Assembly (NCBI GenBank): GCA_033557465.1
Contig: JAWIIG010000025.1
Location: 8,796,501 to 8,860,500, forward strand
DNA length: 64,000 nt
Direction: 5' to 3'
Source of the DNA: Ichthyophis bannanicus
Taxonomy: Eukaryota; Chordata; Amphibia; Gymnophiona; Ichthyophiidae
The notes beneath the pieces were generated by a model, which was given only the letters and a program-made list of their open reading frames with translations, made no database searches and had not been told where the DNA came from. Within the stretch, counting starts at the first letter, position 1. The number at the start of each line of letters is the position of its first letter. A program made the translations under genes and the position numbers. Positions 30,773 through 42,450 of this stretch are shown here, piece by piece.

Positions 30773-32450
30773 ATGGAGAAGCCCGCTTCCGGGTTCAAAA
30801 AGTGCACAAAATGTGGCGGTACTATTTGTCACCGACACCCATGATTGGTGTCTAAAATGTTTGGGTCCTGACCATTCCATCACGGATTGTGTGTCCTGTA
30901 CCATGATGTCTAAAAGAGGTCGGCAGAACCGAGCAGCCAAGCTCAGTACCCTGTTTCCCTCTGATGCAACCTCGGTGGCATCGACGTCTTCCAGGGCTGC
31001 TTCTTCCTCCCATGGATCTCAGGTAACCAAACATAAATCTAGCCGGTCCTCGAAGGGCAAATCTCCCTCTAAGCATCGAGATGTCTCCGGGCTTCTCCTC
31101 GAGGATTCCGCACCAGCAAAATTACCCCGGCAGGAAGTTCCGGCTTCCAAAGCATTGTCTATGGGGTCACAGGTTGACATTGATGGCTCGGCCTCGACCG
31201 ATCACCTGTTGCCGTGTTCTGGGGTACCGGTGGCCTCCACTGGTACCGACATCCAGACTCTGGTGGCGTCGATGGATCAGAAGATTCTGTCCATGCAGCG
31301 CACCCTAACGGCGTTTACGCAGGCTTCGCCTCCGGTACCGCAACAATCTCCGTTGCCGGTACCGGCATCGTTCCCGGTGCCGGTACCGATTGCATCGACA
31401 TCGGCTCCGGTGTCGACTGCAACGGTACCCTGTCCTATGATGCCCATCGATACCGAACCGGTACTGCTTACTCCCGATGTCGAGTCCACTCGGTATGCGT
31501 ATCGGGCTTTACAGGAGCATTCAGACAGGCGATACTTCGATTCCTCTGAAGACTCTGAGTCGGAGGCTTCTGTCGAGGCACCGGTACTTCTTCCTCAGGA
31601 GTCTGCTTCTCCAAAACGAAGAATGTCTCCTCCAGAAGACTTGTCTTTTCAAGACTTCATTAGCGAAGTGGCTAGGGGCCTCTCCATCACAGTGGCCCCT
31701 GAGTCAGAGCCTAGAGCCAAGCAATTAGATATTTTGCAATATCCTAAGGCTCCTAAAGAAGCAGCTACCTTACCTATTCATGAGATTCTCTATGATCTCA
31801 TGTTGGGCATGTGGGAGACTCCTCTCACCACCTCTTCTCATTCTCGTAGGTTAGACACCATGTACCGTGTCCCTCCTTGTCCTGGCTTTCATAAGACTCA
31901 GCTTCCTCACCACTCTATTGTGGTAGAGTCTGCCATGAGGAAAATAAAGAGTGCAAAGAGACACTCATCTAATTCTCCAGGACGTGAATGTAGGACCCTA
32001 GATGCTTTTGGCCGAAGGGTCTTCCAAGCTAATATGCTTGCTGCCAGAATCAACTCCTATAGTCTCTATATGGGGATGTTTCTAAAAGAAGTCACAGATC
32101 ATCTGCAGACTTTAACTCCTTTTATTTCAGAAGACAAAAGGCAGGAATTTCTCACTTGGCTCAAACATGCCCAAGATGTTTCCAAATTTTCCAATCGTGC
32201 AGCCTTTAACTCTTTTGAGTGTGTAAGCAGAGCCACGGCTATTGCCATAGGTGCACGCAGAATTGCTTGGTTACAGGCCTCTGATTTGGAACTCTGGGTC
32301 CAAGATGAATTGGGAAATCTTCCTTGTACAGGTGAAAACCTTTCTGGCAAGGATTGGCAAGCAAAGGCCACTCAGATGGATGCTGAGAACTCTGCTTTGG
32401 ATCAACTTTCAAAGTCTACCTCTGCTCCTGCTAAGAAAAGATTGTTCTAG
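30773..32450 (+). pseudogene. DIRS gag (B1), one early frameshift
   Basis: ATG at 30,773 starts MEKPASGFKKCTKCGG. A frameshift at about 30,805-30,825 leads into the 545-codon frame with VTDTHDWCLKCLGPDHSITDCVSC, completing a Cys-rich N-terminus. Residues ~100-260 are Ser/Pro/Val/Thr-rich and are encoded by DNA with six GGTACC sites (31,223-31,429). Conserved C-terminal half: SFQDFISEVARGLSI, LDILQYPKAPKE, FHKTQLPHHSIVVESAMRKI, GRECRTLDAFGRRVFQANML, AIAIGARRIAWLQASDLELW. The frame ends KKRLF-TAG; in-frame Lys/Gln-rich sequence continues after it to about 32,614. RT lies in the +1 frame. Confidence 0.85.
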
Positions 32451-32599
32451 AAGACATCTTTTTCTAAAAAGGGAAGATTTTATCCTGCTTATGGTCAGCA
32501 GGCATCTTCCGCAGGTCGTTTTGCTGCAAAGCGTCAGCAGCCACCTAAACAGGCCAAGTCAAAGGCTGCCAGGCCTGCCACGGCCCAGCAGCCTCAGCC

Positions 32600-34525
32600 T
32601 CCTCAGGGCCTTTGACTTGCAACTAGAGAACTTAGCCTTTCTAGCTCTGGAAGAACCAGAGCCCCTCACCATTCCAGGAAGGTTGACTTACTTTGCTCCC
32701 AGATGGGAGCCAATCACAGCAGAGCAATGGACCCTCTCCATCATAAGGGAAGGGTACAAGCTTCATTTCTTAAGCCTTCCTCCTTACACCATGGTGAAAC
32801 AGTTCAATTCTCCAACATCTCTCCTCAACCTTCTGGGTCAGGAGATTGCTACCCTTCTTGCCCAGGGGGCAATAGAAGAAGTACCCCTTCTTCAACAGGA
32901 CTCAGGGTTCTACTCCCCTTATTTTCTTATTCCAAAGAAAACAGGGGGCTACAGACCCATATTAGATCTCAGAGAATTGAACAAGTTTCTATTCAAGGAG
33001 AAATTCAAGATGATTTCTCTAGGTGCTCTGCTTCCATACCTTCAGAGTCAGGACTGGCTTTGTTCTCTAGATCTCAAGGATGCGTACACCCATGTCCTCA
33101 TCCATCCAACACACAGAAGATTCCTTCGGTTCCTTTTTCAAGGAAAGCACTACCAATACAGGGTGCTTCCTTTCGGTCTGGCCTCTGCACCAAGGGTGTT
33201 CACGAAATGCATGGCAGTGGTAGCTGCATTTCTGCGCACTATAGGAATATTTGTATCCCTATATCTGGACAACTGGCTCATTCGAGCTCCATCCCAGTCA
33301 GAGGCCCAGACTTGTCTAACCTGCACAATGCGTGTCCTTCAGTATTTGGGACTGGTAATAAACATCCCAAAATTCAATCTCACCCCTACTCAGTCTATAG
33401 GGGCCTTGCTGGATACCACAACTGCAAGGGCCTATCTTCCTCAGGCCCGTTGCCTACGCTTGGTGCAGTTAGCCTCCCAGATACAGTTAAAGTCCCATTT
33501 AACTGCTCGAGAGATGTTACAACTATTAGGCCACATGGCATCCACCGTGCATGTGGTTCCATATGCTCGCCTTCACATGAGAGCTTCAATGAACTTTGTC
33601 CACCCAATGGACTCAGGCATCAGGTTGCCTGTCAGACAAAATAGCAAACTCCAGTCGCCTTTTTTGGTCTCTCCAGTGGTGGAAGTCCTCTCCAAATCTG
33701 TAACTGGGGTCCCCTTTTCAGCAGTCGCTACCCCAAGCAACTCTTACAACAGATGCTTCTCCAATGGGTTGGGGAGCTCATCTTCAGGATCTCTCCACCC
33801 AGGGCATCTGGTCTCCACAGGAGACTTCTCTGCATATCAATCTATTAGAACTCAGAGCAATATTCTTAGCTCTCAGAGTGTTCCATTCCCTGCTCAGCTA
33901 CAGGACAGTCCTCATCCATACGGACAACCAAGTAGCCATGTTCTATGTAAACAAGCAGGGCGGGACTGGCTCTCTGTCGCTTTGCAACGAAGCTTTGCGA
34001 CTGTGGGCCTTCGCCAGAGAGCATCACATCCATCTTCTGGCAGTATATCTTCCAGGCATTCAAAACTCTTGGGCGAACAGACTGTTAGTTCTGTTTCCAC
34101 ACGAGTGGTCCCTCCACATGGACCAGGTAGCCAGGATTTTTCGAGTTTGGGGAACCCCGGACATAGACCTCTTTGCAAGTCCATGCAATGCCAAACTTCC
34201 CCGTTTCTGTTCCAGAATTCCATGTCAGGGAGTTCAGGCCAAGGATGCCTTCCTCCTTCACTGGGGTCAAGACTTCCTTTATGCCTTTCCACCTATTCCC
34301 CTAATTCCCAAAACACTATTCAAGCTTCAGAGAGATCGAGGGACCATGATCCTCATAGCACCACATTGGCCACGCCAAGTGTGGTACCCTCTACTTCTGC
34401 ATCTCTCTCAAGCTCCTTCCCTGGACTTGGGCTCTGCACCAGACCTTCTATCCCAGGAAGAAGGAACGTTGTGGCACCCAAACCCCCAGTCTCTCCATCT
34501 CAGGGCTTGGTTGCTGAGGGCCTAG
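32600..34525 (+). pseudogene. DIRS RT-RNase H and methyltransferase-like tail (B1)
   Basis: RT frame (part of an open frame 32,251-34,719) has FYSPYFLIPKKTGGYRP, WLCSLDLKDAYTHVLIHP and HYQYRVLPFGLASAPRVFTK. The YLDD motif reads YLDN (about 33,271-33,282), removing a catalytic Asp. A frameshift between about 33,600 and 33,760 moves RNase H into another frame (33,764-34,525: GWGAHLQD, NLLELRAI, HTDNQVAMFYVNKQGG, DIDLFASPCNAKLPRFCS, YAFPPIPLI, WPRQVWYPLLL, stop after WLLRA). LADKL-type Asp reads WANRLL. Inactive on several counts. Confidence 0.87.
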
Positions 34526-35560
34526 ACCTTCAAGATTTTCATCTCGCTCAGCAAGTCAGAGATGTTATTCATGCCTCTAGAAAGCTTTCTACTAGACGTT
34601 TCTATGCTTTCAAATGGAAAAGATTTACCATTTGGTGTTCAGGGAAGGGTCTAAACCCTCTTGCAATACCTCTAATTCTCTACTGGAGTATCTCCTGCAT
34701 CTATCCCATGCAGGTCTGAAAACGAATTCAGTAAGAATCCATTTGAGTGCTATTGCAGCGTCCCTCAAGCCTCTCAATGGACAACCTATTTCCTCTCATC
34801 CTCTTATAGCAAAATTCATGAGGCCTTCTTTTAACTAAACCTCCCATTAGACCATCTCCAGTGGCATGGGACTTAAACCTGGTTCTTGGCCAGCTTATGA
34901 AGCCACCCTTTGAACCTTTAGCCACCACCTCCTTGAAATTTCTTTCTTGGAAAGTTATTTTTCTCATTGCAGTCACCTCAGCACGCCGCATCAGTGAGTT
35001 GCAAGCTTTGGTGGCTAATCCACCTTATACAAGGTTCCATCATGATAAGGTAGTCCTCAGGACCAATCCACACTTTATGCCTAAAGTCGTCTCGCCTTTT
35101 CATCTGAACCAAGAAGTATATTTACCTGTCTTTTTTCCAGGACCTCATGCATCAAGTGCAGAGAGGAATCTTCATACCTTGGATTGTAAGAGAGGTCTCG
35201 CTTTTTACTTACAAAAGAACACAGCAACATAGAAAGTCTTCTCAACTCTTTGTTGCTTTTGATCCTTCTCATTTGGGACTTCCAGTCTCTAAGAGAACAC
35301 TGTCCAACTGGATTGCTCAGTGTATTTCTTTCTCCTACCAGAGTAGGAATATTTCTCTGGAGGGCCATGTCACAGCTCACAATGTGAGAGCCATGGCAGC
35401 CTCAATGGCTCATCTAAACTCTGTGTTCATCGACCAAATCTGTCGAGCGGCCACCTGGGCCTCGGTTCATACCTTCACAGCCCATTACTGTTTGGACAAG
35501 GACTCCCGCCGGGATGCCTCGTTTGGTCAGGCTGTTCTCAAACACCTGTTCCATTCCTAA
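34500..35560 (+). pseudogene. DIRS tyrosine recombinase (B1), three frameshifts
   Basis: Segments: ASRKLSTRRFYAFKWKRFTIWC (to a shift near 34,690), LLHLSHAGLKTNSVRIHLSAIAASLKPL (to a shift near 34,835), WDLNLVLGQLMKPPFEP...TSARRISELQALVANPPYTRFHHDKV (shift near 35,215), then KSSQLFVAFDPSHLGLPVSKRTLS to KHLFHS and stop. All catalytic residues remain readable: Arg (about 34,984), HNVR (about 35,377), Trp in ATWASVH and Tyr in AHYCLDKDS (about 35,487). Confidence 0.87.
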
Positions 35561-35671
35561 TCAACTCCTACCCACCTACCCTGGTCGGATGCCAGAGATC
35601 CTTGGGAGGACGTAGTCCTTTTCAAGGACACACAACCTGGGGTTTCTCCCTGGCATCTCCAGCTAGGGAGT

Positions 35672-36042
35672 CCCCATATGTGAAGACTCATTCCTGCTTG
35701 TTCCTGGAGATAGCACAGTTACTTACCTGTAACAGGTGATCTCTGGGAACAGCAGGAATAAGTCTTCACAACCCACCCACCTCCCCTATGAGTTGTATCT
35801 CTCCATCTATCTTTCCTTTCCTCTCTCTCTCTTTGTCTCAGCTTTAAAACTCGAACTGGAGAGAGGCGGTTGGGAAAGGCGGGAAGGCAGCGCGCAGGCG
35901 CTGTGGGATGCTCCCAAAAGCTTTCTTACTGGACGCTGGGGAGCGTTCCCGCGCAGGCTTCGTCGGTACCGACGATACCCATATGTGAAGACTTATTCCT
36001 GCTGTTCCCAGAGATCACCTGTTACAGGTAAGTAACTGTGCT
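35672..36042 (+). repeat. B1 3' module: ICR (35,672-35,770) and right ITR (35,853-36,042)
   Basis: ICR joins complements of both termini at CTGGAGATAGCACAGTTAC. The right ITR has CGTCGGTACCGACG at 35,961-35,974 and ends with the right-only extension ACCTGTTACAGGTAAGTAACTGTGCT, including CAG|GTAAGT, a consensus 5' splice site. Confidence 0.9.
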
Positions 36043-36787
36043 AAGCTGCCAGTCCCATCCTTCCTATTCTATGCCTCATTTCTACCTAGATGGCACTTAA
36101 CTTTTCTGCTATATATATATTTTTTTCTTTATATTGACTCCTGACAACCCTGTGGATAGTTGTCCTGTTTGGTGTTTAGTCAGGAGGCTAATTGCATTGA
36201 CCTGCAGCGTTGAAAGTATGTTGTCTTGTTTTCCTAGCAAAAACTGTTTATAAAACAAAAAGTAGTGAACAATCCACACTAATTAGAATGAAAACAAATT
36301 AAAACATGGGTATGTAAATAACTCAAGCTACATTTCAAAAGCTTTGATAAACACCAAATTGAATGAAATTTTTTAAAGAAATATAAATGCAAAAAATATG
36401 GGACTGGATGGTGTCATACAAAAATGCGTTTTGTGCTGTATGGCTCATAATGTGGTGCTGATCTTGCTCCCCATGTGCCACAAATATTTTTTGAAACTTA
36501 AGAATGCTTTAAGACACTTTTTGAGAGCCCCAAGAGAATACATAGACATACAGTGGCACTCCAGCAGTATAAAGTGTCATAATGATGCTCCAGTAGCCTC
36601 AGTAACTTGAATGTTACTCAGTGGCTAGATGTTGATATAAAGTCCATGTAATTCTCCAATGCTGTCAAATGCTAACAAAGATGATGGACAACCACAATAG
36701 GCCTATCTCTGAGAAAAACCCCAAAATACATCAGTATGATCAGCAACATCTTCATAAAGAATCCACAAATACTCAAAGACCAACCAC
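36043..36787. other. Intron or LINE 5' flank, nothing recognised
   Basis: AT-rich, no coding homology seen. The final ~110 bp before the tandem array could belong to the LINE 5' region; the element's 5' boundary is not defined. Confidence 0.45.
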
Positions 36788-37622
36788 TTTGAACTCCCCC
36801 GATTCGGGGTAGAGCACCGCTCCGCTTCAGCCAGCTGCCCTGTTCAGGCACTCCAGCCCATCCGGGGCTGTGGGAGGAGGAGCAGCGGCCCTTTAAAAGC
36901 AGCCTGCTTTCGGCGGGAACAGCACCATCTTTGAACTCCCCCGATTCGGGGTAGAGCACCGCTCCGCTTCAGCCAGCTGCCCTGTTCAGGCACTCCAGCC
37001 CATCCGGGGCTGTGGGAGGAGGAGCAGCGGCCCTTTAAAAGCAGCCTGCTTTCGGCGGGAACAGCACCATCTTTGAACTCCCCCGATTCGGGGTAGAGCA
37101 CCGCTGCGCTTCAGCCAGCTGCCCTGTTCAGGCACTCCAGCCCATCCGGGGCTGTGGGAGGAGGAGCAGCGGCCCTTTAAAAGCAGCCTGCTTTCGGCGG
37201 GAACAGCACCATCTTTGAACTCCCCCGATTCGGGGTAGAGCACCGCTCCGCTTCAGCCAGCTGCCCTGTTCAGGCACTCCAGCCCATCTGGGGCTGTGGG
37301 AGGAGGAGCAGCGGCCCTTTAAAAGCAGCCTGCTTTCGGCGGGAACAGCACCATCTTTGAACTCCCCCGATTCGGGGTAGAGCACCGCTCCACTTCAGCC
37401 AGCTGCCCTGTTCAGGCACTCCAGCCCATCCGGGGCTGTGGGAGGAGGAGCAGCGGCCCTTTAAAAGCAGCCTGCTTTCGGCGGGAACAGCACCATCTTT
37501 GAACTCCCCCGATTCGGGGTAGAGCACCGCTCCGCTTCAGCCAGCTGCCCTGTTCAGGCACTCCAGCCCATCCGGGGCTGTGGGAGGAGGAGCAGCGGCC
37601 CTTTAAACAGCAGCCTGCCTCC
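36788..37622 (+). repeat. Tandem array, 142-bp GC-rich unit, about 5.8 copies
   Basis: Units start with TTTGAACTCCCCCGATTCGG at 36,788, 36,930, 37,072, 37,214, 37,356 and 37,498. Copies differ by only a few bases (for example CTCCGCTTC/CTGCGCTTC/CTCCACTTC). Each has GC-rich sequence and one CCCTTTAAAAGC box. The last unit diverges near 37,607. The period is not a multiple of 3. The array lies directly upstream of the LINE below on the same strand, so it may be that LINE's 5' UTR/promoter monomers. Confidence 0.92.
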
Positions 37623-40600
37623 GGCAGGCCCGCGCCTGAGGGCCTCGCCAGAGGGCCCTTGGGCGTGGCCCTTAGGCAGTGGCCTTCGACAAAGGTATTT
37701 ACTACTCCATACAACCCCTGAAGTACCCAATATTCGACAAACAAGAGTCAGGAACTTCCACCATTCTATGCTCTGATCCTGAAGAAAGCTGCATCTGTGC
37801 CTAGAGATTCAAACTCTCTAACTGTCCACTACCTGCCTACATGCTGCAAGTATTCAACTACAGCCTATTATGGACGCTATTCTTTCACTTAAAGCTGTCC
37901 TTTACTCTGAAATTGCAGTTTGTTACATAATTGCACACATGTTTCTACACGTAGGTATGTAGTCACTGTTTATTCCCTGCAATTGTTCTATTTGCTACAA
38001 AGTATCCACTATAACTCATTGATACTTTAACACTGTTAATGCCTGCAATTGTATTACTTGATACAAACGTATCAATTTCAGCTAAAACTGCAAAAATATT
38101 TATCTCCTTCTCACTTGCAAGTCTCACCTGCTACTTCTCATCTCAGATTTAGTACTGTTGTCAGTAGTAAGTTTCAGTTATATTACAGTCGTCTGTAACT
38201 CATCATAGATATATTCCTACCACTTTGTGACTCACCCTAGATTTATTACTGTTATCAGTAACTCAATTTGAAATATAACTACTATCTGTGTTTCACCTTA
38301 TATATATTACTGTTGTCAGTAACTCACCCAGCGTGCCAAAACCCCCTCTATTCACCTCTCGAATAAGCCTCATACTTCACAGGGTTAAAATGGAAGACAT
38401 GATCATCAGGCTATTGTGCCTCTTCCTACTTATCATAACACTACCATCTAATTTACTAGCCCTCACCACCACACAAAATTACATTCCTATTGTACTATCT
38501 AGTGAGAGAAAATGGTCAGGAGACTCTTATCACAACCCACATGGGGCCAACATCCCGCACCGCAACCTCCTATTGCATGTCCCACTACAATACAACATGA
38601 AAACTAGACAAACTAAAAACGTCTACCCTAGTAGACTGAAGTGTGCACTTATAAATGCCCGCTCACTTCAAAACAAGTGGCCAGTGATCACGGATGTAAT
38701 AATGTCCCACCAGCTAGACATTCTCATGGTCACTGAAACATGGCTCTCAACCGAAGACAATATCATCCTCAACCAGCTTCTCCCACCTAACTTTACAGCC
38801 TTCACTGGACACAGACAAAACAAGAAAGGCGGAGGAGTACTTATCACCAAAGCTGACCTCCAGTTTAAAATGGATGAATCCAACAGTAACAACCATCTAG
38901 AAACAGTATCAGTCTCAAACAACACATGCTCCATAAACCTGGTCTATAGATCACCGTCAGGGGATCCAGACGACCTAGCAACCATAATAAATCTGGCATC
39001 CTTCACCCAGGGTCCAAATAAACCTAATTGGATCGTAGGAGATATCAACCTACCATCATTACAGGACACTCAAGCAACAGCATTCCTAGATGCCCTAGAT
39101 AGCCTAGGATACACACAAATGGTGCAAGAACCTACTCATGAGAAAGGCAATATCCTCGACCTAATATTCGCACCGCAGCTAATTTTGGACCAACCACAAA
39201 ACATCGTATTATCGATATCAGCAGTCCCATGGACTGACCACAAACTCATCACCTTTCAGATGCCTACCACTATCTATTCACACAAGACGAAAACGGATGA
39301 AAGCAGGCCCGCTAACTCAGCTACCAGAAGATTCCACCCATTTAACAGAGAACGCATCCTCACTGAAATGAGCACACTCTTTGATGACACCTCACTAAGC
39401 CTAGAAGAGTTGATCTCCTCCTGGAACAAAAAACTCAGCGCAATCGCTATCCGCCCTCCAACGAACAAGAATCCAAAGAAGAGATCTACCGCCCCATGGT
39501 TCACAGCCAATTTAAAAACCTCACTAACCATTTTAAGAAGGCTAGAAAAACGATGGAGAAAGTCACGTACCAGCAGTGACCAATCAGCTTACATCCAACA
39601 CCTGGCAGAGCATCGTAAAGCCATCTCAGATAAAATCAGACAACACCACACAGATACTCTGAAACGGTCACTGAATAAACCTCACGACTTGTTTAACTTA
39701 GTTAAAACACTTGCCAAAGAGCCAACCCCTGAGCACCACAGCAGGATCCGCCCACAGGACTATGCAATTTACATGCAATCTAAAATGTGCAAGACCAACA
39801 AAATATTAATACCAGACCCTCCTGATGATCAAGACTACCCAGTATCACTGGCATCCTTCTTTACTCCCTCGAAGAAAACTATTGAAGACACCATCCTAGC
39901 TCTAAACACAACCACTGCACACACAGACCCTTGCCCTGCGCACTGGATAAAGGACCTGCGATGTGACATATCCTCAACTATAGCAAAAATCTTAAACTAT
40001 TCCTTCACCACTGGCTCTTTCCCATCTACGCTCAAGCAGACCTCTGTAAGACCGCTGCTAAAGAACACCAAACTTGATCCTCAAAAAGTAGAATCTTATA
40101 GGCCCATATCTAGCATACCTATGCTAGCAAAAATCATCGAGAAAATAGTGCACAGGCAATTACAGGATCATATAGACACATCAGCCCCACTGGATCCAGC
40201 TCAACATGGTTTCAGAGAGTCACATGGAGTAGAAACACTACTCACAACACTCCTCAACAATATAACCTCAGGTGTGGATAACATACGCCAGGGCTTCGCT
40301 CTTGTCTTCCTAGATATAGCAGCGGCTTTTGACTCGGTATGCCACGAAATTCTCATCTGCCGACTAAGGGAAAAAGGCATCTGTGGAACAGCACTCGAAT
40401 GGTGCAAATCTTACCTGTCTGACAGATGGCAGCATGTCAGAGTCGACGGGGATACATCTGAACCTTTCCAACAAAGTCAAGGTGTACCCCAAGGATCCTC
40501 TTTATCTGCATTGATGTTTAATATATACATCCAACCCATCTGACATCATCAGATCCTTTAATGTCAGTTACATGATATATGCAGACGATGTGCTACTATA

Positions 40601-41735
40601 TATGCCAATATCATTGGACTGCCTAGACCTTACCCCGCTAACCAACTGCTTTGACACCATATCAGAGTGGCTCCTATCACAAAACCTGAGAATACAACAC
40701 AAAAAGACGGAAGTCCTGTTCGTCTCGAGGAACACCAACTTCACCCCTCCTAGTTGTATTAACGTAAAGGATGCCCAACTCCAAGTCAAACCGGCAATAC
40801 GCTACCTGGGAGTAACGCTGGACCAAAACCTTGATATGAAGAACCACATAGCCAACACAGTCAAGGCAATCTACTTTAAAATCAGATCCCTCAGACACCT
40901 ACGCATGCTACTACTCGAACCGGATGATATCCGTACCATTTATCAAGCCCTTATACTCCCCCATTTTGACTTCTCAAACTCCATACTACAAGGACTCCCC
41001 CGGTCCACCCTGAACCCCCTGCAATTAGCCATGAATAGTGCAGCGAGGGTACTCCTCGGGGCATCCAGGAGAGATCACGTAACACCCCTTCTAAAACAGC
41101 TACACTGGCTCCCCATTCAAGCAAGGATCAGTTTCAAGACCTTACTGCTAACATTCAAAGCGGCTAAGGGGCTCACCTCTTCCTCTCTCTCAAACCTCAT
41201 ACAACCACTTGCACCAAACAGGCCACGAAGAACAGCAGAATTAAACACACTAGTTATCCCAAATGACACCACAAGATGCACTAGATCAACAGCCAACAGA
41301 GCCTTCCAATTCTGCGCCCCATCTCTATGGAACACCTTACCAGCACAAATCAGAGCAATACCTAATCTAAGTCAGTTCAGAAAGGCTTTAAAGCATTTCC
41401 TCTTCCTTAAATATCTCAATGACAGCTCCGAACATAACCCCCAGGTGAATAGCAGAAGTGGTCAAACAGATAGACCCCGCAACAGACCAACTTCACAATG
41501 TAAATAACAAGTTGTTCCATATACTATTGTACCACTGTTGTATATAGTTAACCAGGATATCCTTTATCAGATAACCCTGCATTGTATTTAGTTTCCCCTA
41601 TTTCGCCAAGTTATACTTCCTGTTAAATGTAACGACCAGACATGTGTAAACTGTCGGATGTTTTCTGTACAATGTAAACCGCGCTGATGTCTAATAGTGC
41701 GGTATATAAGAATTGTTAATAAATAAAATAACCAT
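37623..41735 (+). mobile_element. L2-like LINE, near full length
   Basis: 5' UTR (37,623-38,389), one protein-coding region (38,390-41,507, single frame break) and a 3' UTR with GTAAACCGCGCTGATG...GCGGTATATAAGAATTGTTAATAAATAAAATA. The same 3' UTR type occurs at 22,978 (minus), 55,717 (minus) and 62,700 (plus). Probably includes the tandem array at its 5' end. Target duplication not found. Confidence 0.85.
38390..41507 (+). pseudogene. L2-like LINE endonuclease-reverse transcriptase, one frameshift
   Basis: ATG at 38,390 starts 717 codons to a TGA at 40,541; the rest continues in the next frame from about 40,550 (ATG 40,572) to 41,507, about 1,030 residues in all. N-terminus MEDMIIRLLCLFLLIITLPS is hydrophobic and signal-peptide-like. 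Endonuclease blocks: CALINARSLQNKW, DILMVTETWLS, GGGVLITKA, NLVYRSPSGD, IVGDINLPSL, ILDLIFAP, WTDHKLITF. RT: VESYRPISSIPMLAKIIEKI, HGFRESHGVETLL, VFLDIAAAFDSV, QGVPQGSSLSALMFNIY, then YADD (40,575-40,590) just past the break. C-terminal LHWLPIQARISFKTL and FCAPSLWNTLP are L2-type. One indel apart, so young. Confidence 0.88.
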
Positions 41736-41876
41736 GACTTCAAAAACTAGATACTGCACACATTGGTACAGCATTGACAGATAGTGAGCCTTATACAGTA
41801 AATCCAAGGATGACTCATATGGATGATCAGTCTATAATGTGCTGAACACCATATAATACAAATTGTACTTTTGAGT
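41736..41876. other. Intron between LINE remnants
   Basis: No recognised feature in this short AT-rich stretch. Confidence 0.5.
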
Positions 41877-42130
41877 CTGTACGTCAGGCTTCATCACTGC
41901 CCCTTTTCAAATCTCTGCTAAAGGCTCACTTCTTTGAGGCTGCTTTTGGCTCCTGATCCCTTAGTCCCTTGTTGTCTCCTTTCCCTTCCCTATTCTATCC
42001 TTATTCCTATCTTTTGTCTTATCTCTCTTGATTAGATTTTAAGTTCTGACCAGTAGGGACTGTCTCTATTTGTTTCTGCAGAGTTGTGTATGCCTTGTAG
42101 CACTTTATAAATGTTTAATAGTAGTAGTAC
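41877..42130 (+). mobile_element. L2/Rex1-like LINE 3' tail fragment
   Basis: GTACGTCAGGCTTCATCACTGCCCCTTTTCAAATCTCTGCTAAAGGCTCACTTC translates as VRQASSLPLFKSLLKAHFFEAAF, a LINE C-terminal block. The 3' UTR follows with GACTGTCTCTATTTG...GTAGCACTTTATAAATGTTTAATAGTAGTAG. Confidence 0.75.
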
Positions 42131-42287
42131 TTTTAGAAGAAACTTCCTCTTCCACATTTTTTGCAGTAATTTCTGTACAATTTTTTTTAAAGCTCATGTT
42201 TATCTTAACACACATTTTTGAAATGTAATTTGAGCTAGTCTTATACTCTTAATTGTCTCTATTGCATTGTTTTTCTTTTTGCCTATT
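42131..42287. other. Intron flanking A3
   Basis: AT-rich sequence left of the A3 element; no feature recognised. Confidence 0.5.
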
Positions 42288-42450
42288 TAGGAACAAGCAG
42301 GAAGTCAGTTCTTACATATGGCTGACTTCGACACAGAAGGAACTCTCACGGAAGCATTTCCTCAGCTTTCAAAGAAAGCCTTTGGATGATGCCACCATGC
42401 ATGCGTGGTCTCCTTCCTGCCCAAGGTTGCCATCCTGCTTGGTCTCCCTT
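42288..42450 (+). repeat. A3 left inverted terminal repeat
   Basis: GGAACAAGCAGGAAGTCAGTTCTTACATATGGCTGAC, a decayed core (ACTTCGACACAGAAGG), then CAGCTTTCAAAGAAAGCCTTTGG and GCATGCGTGGTC. Pairs with 59,415-59,570. Confidence 0.82.

Larger units (their letters stand above)
30402..36042 (+). mobile_element. DIRS retrotransposon copy B1, both ends present (5.64 kb)
   Basis: Complete family B element: left ITR 30,402-30,566, gag, RT-RH with methyltransferase-like tail, recombinase, ICR 35,672-35,770, right ITR 35,853-36,042. Ends are read from homology with B3 and from the circle junction implied by the ICR (TAACTGTGCT joined to ATCTCCAGG). Flanks are ACCTGCAGT on the left and AAGCTGCC on the right, with no target duplication. 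Coding regions have several frameshifts. Confidence 0.9.

Noticed and set aside
36788..37622. Possible CRISPR-like array
   Set aside because: Units are contiguous 142-bp tandem copies with no variable spacers, in a vertebrate intron.
36672..37744. Series of near-identical ~85-codon minus-strand open frames
   Set aside because: They recur every 142 bp because the DNA is a tandem repeat whose period is not a multiple of 3; no domain, start context or independent conservation.
38390..41507. Host single-exon gene
   Set aside because: It has endonuclease and YADD-type RT motifs and the L2-like 3' UTR that recurs at three other places in the window.
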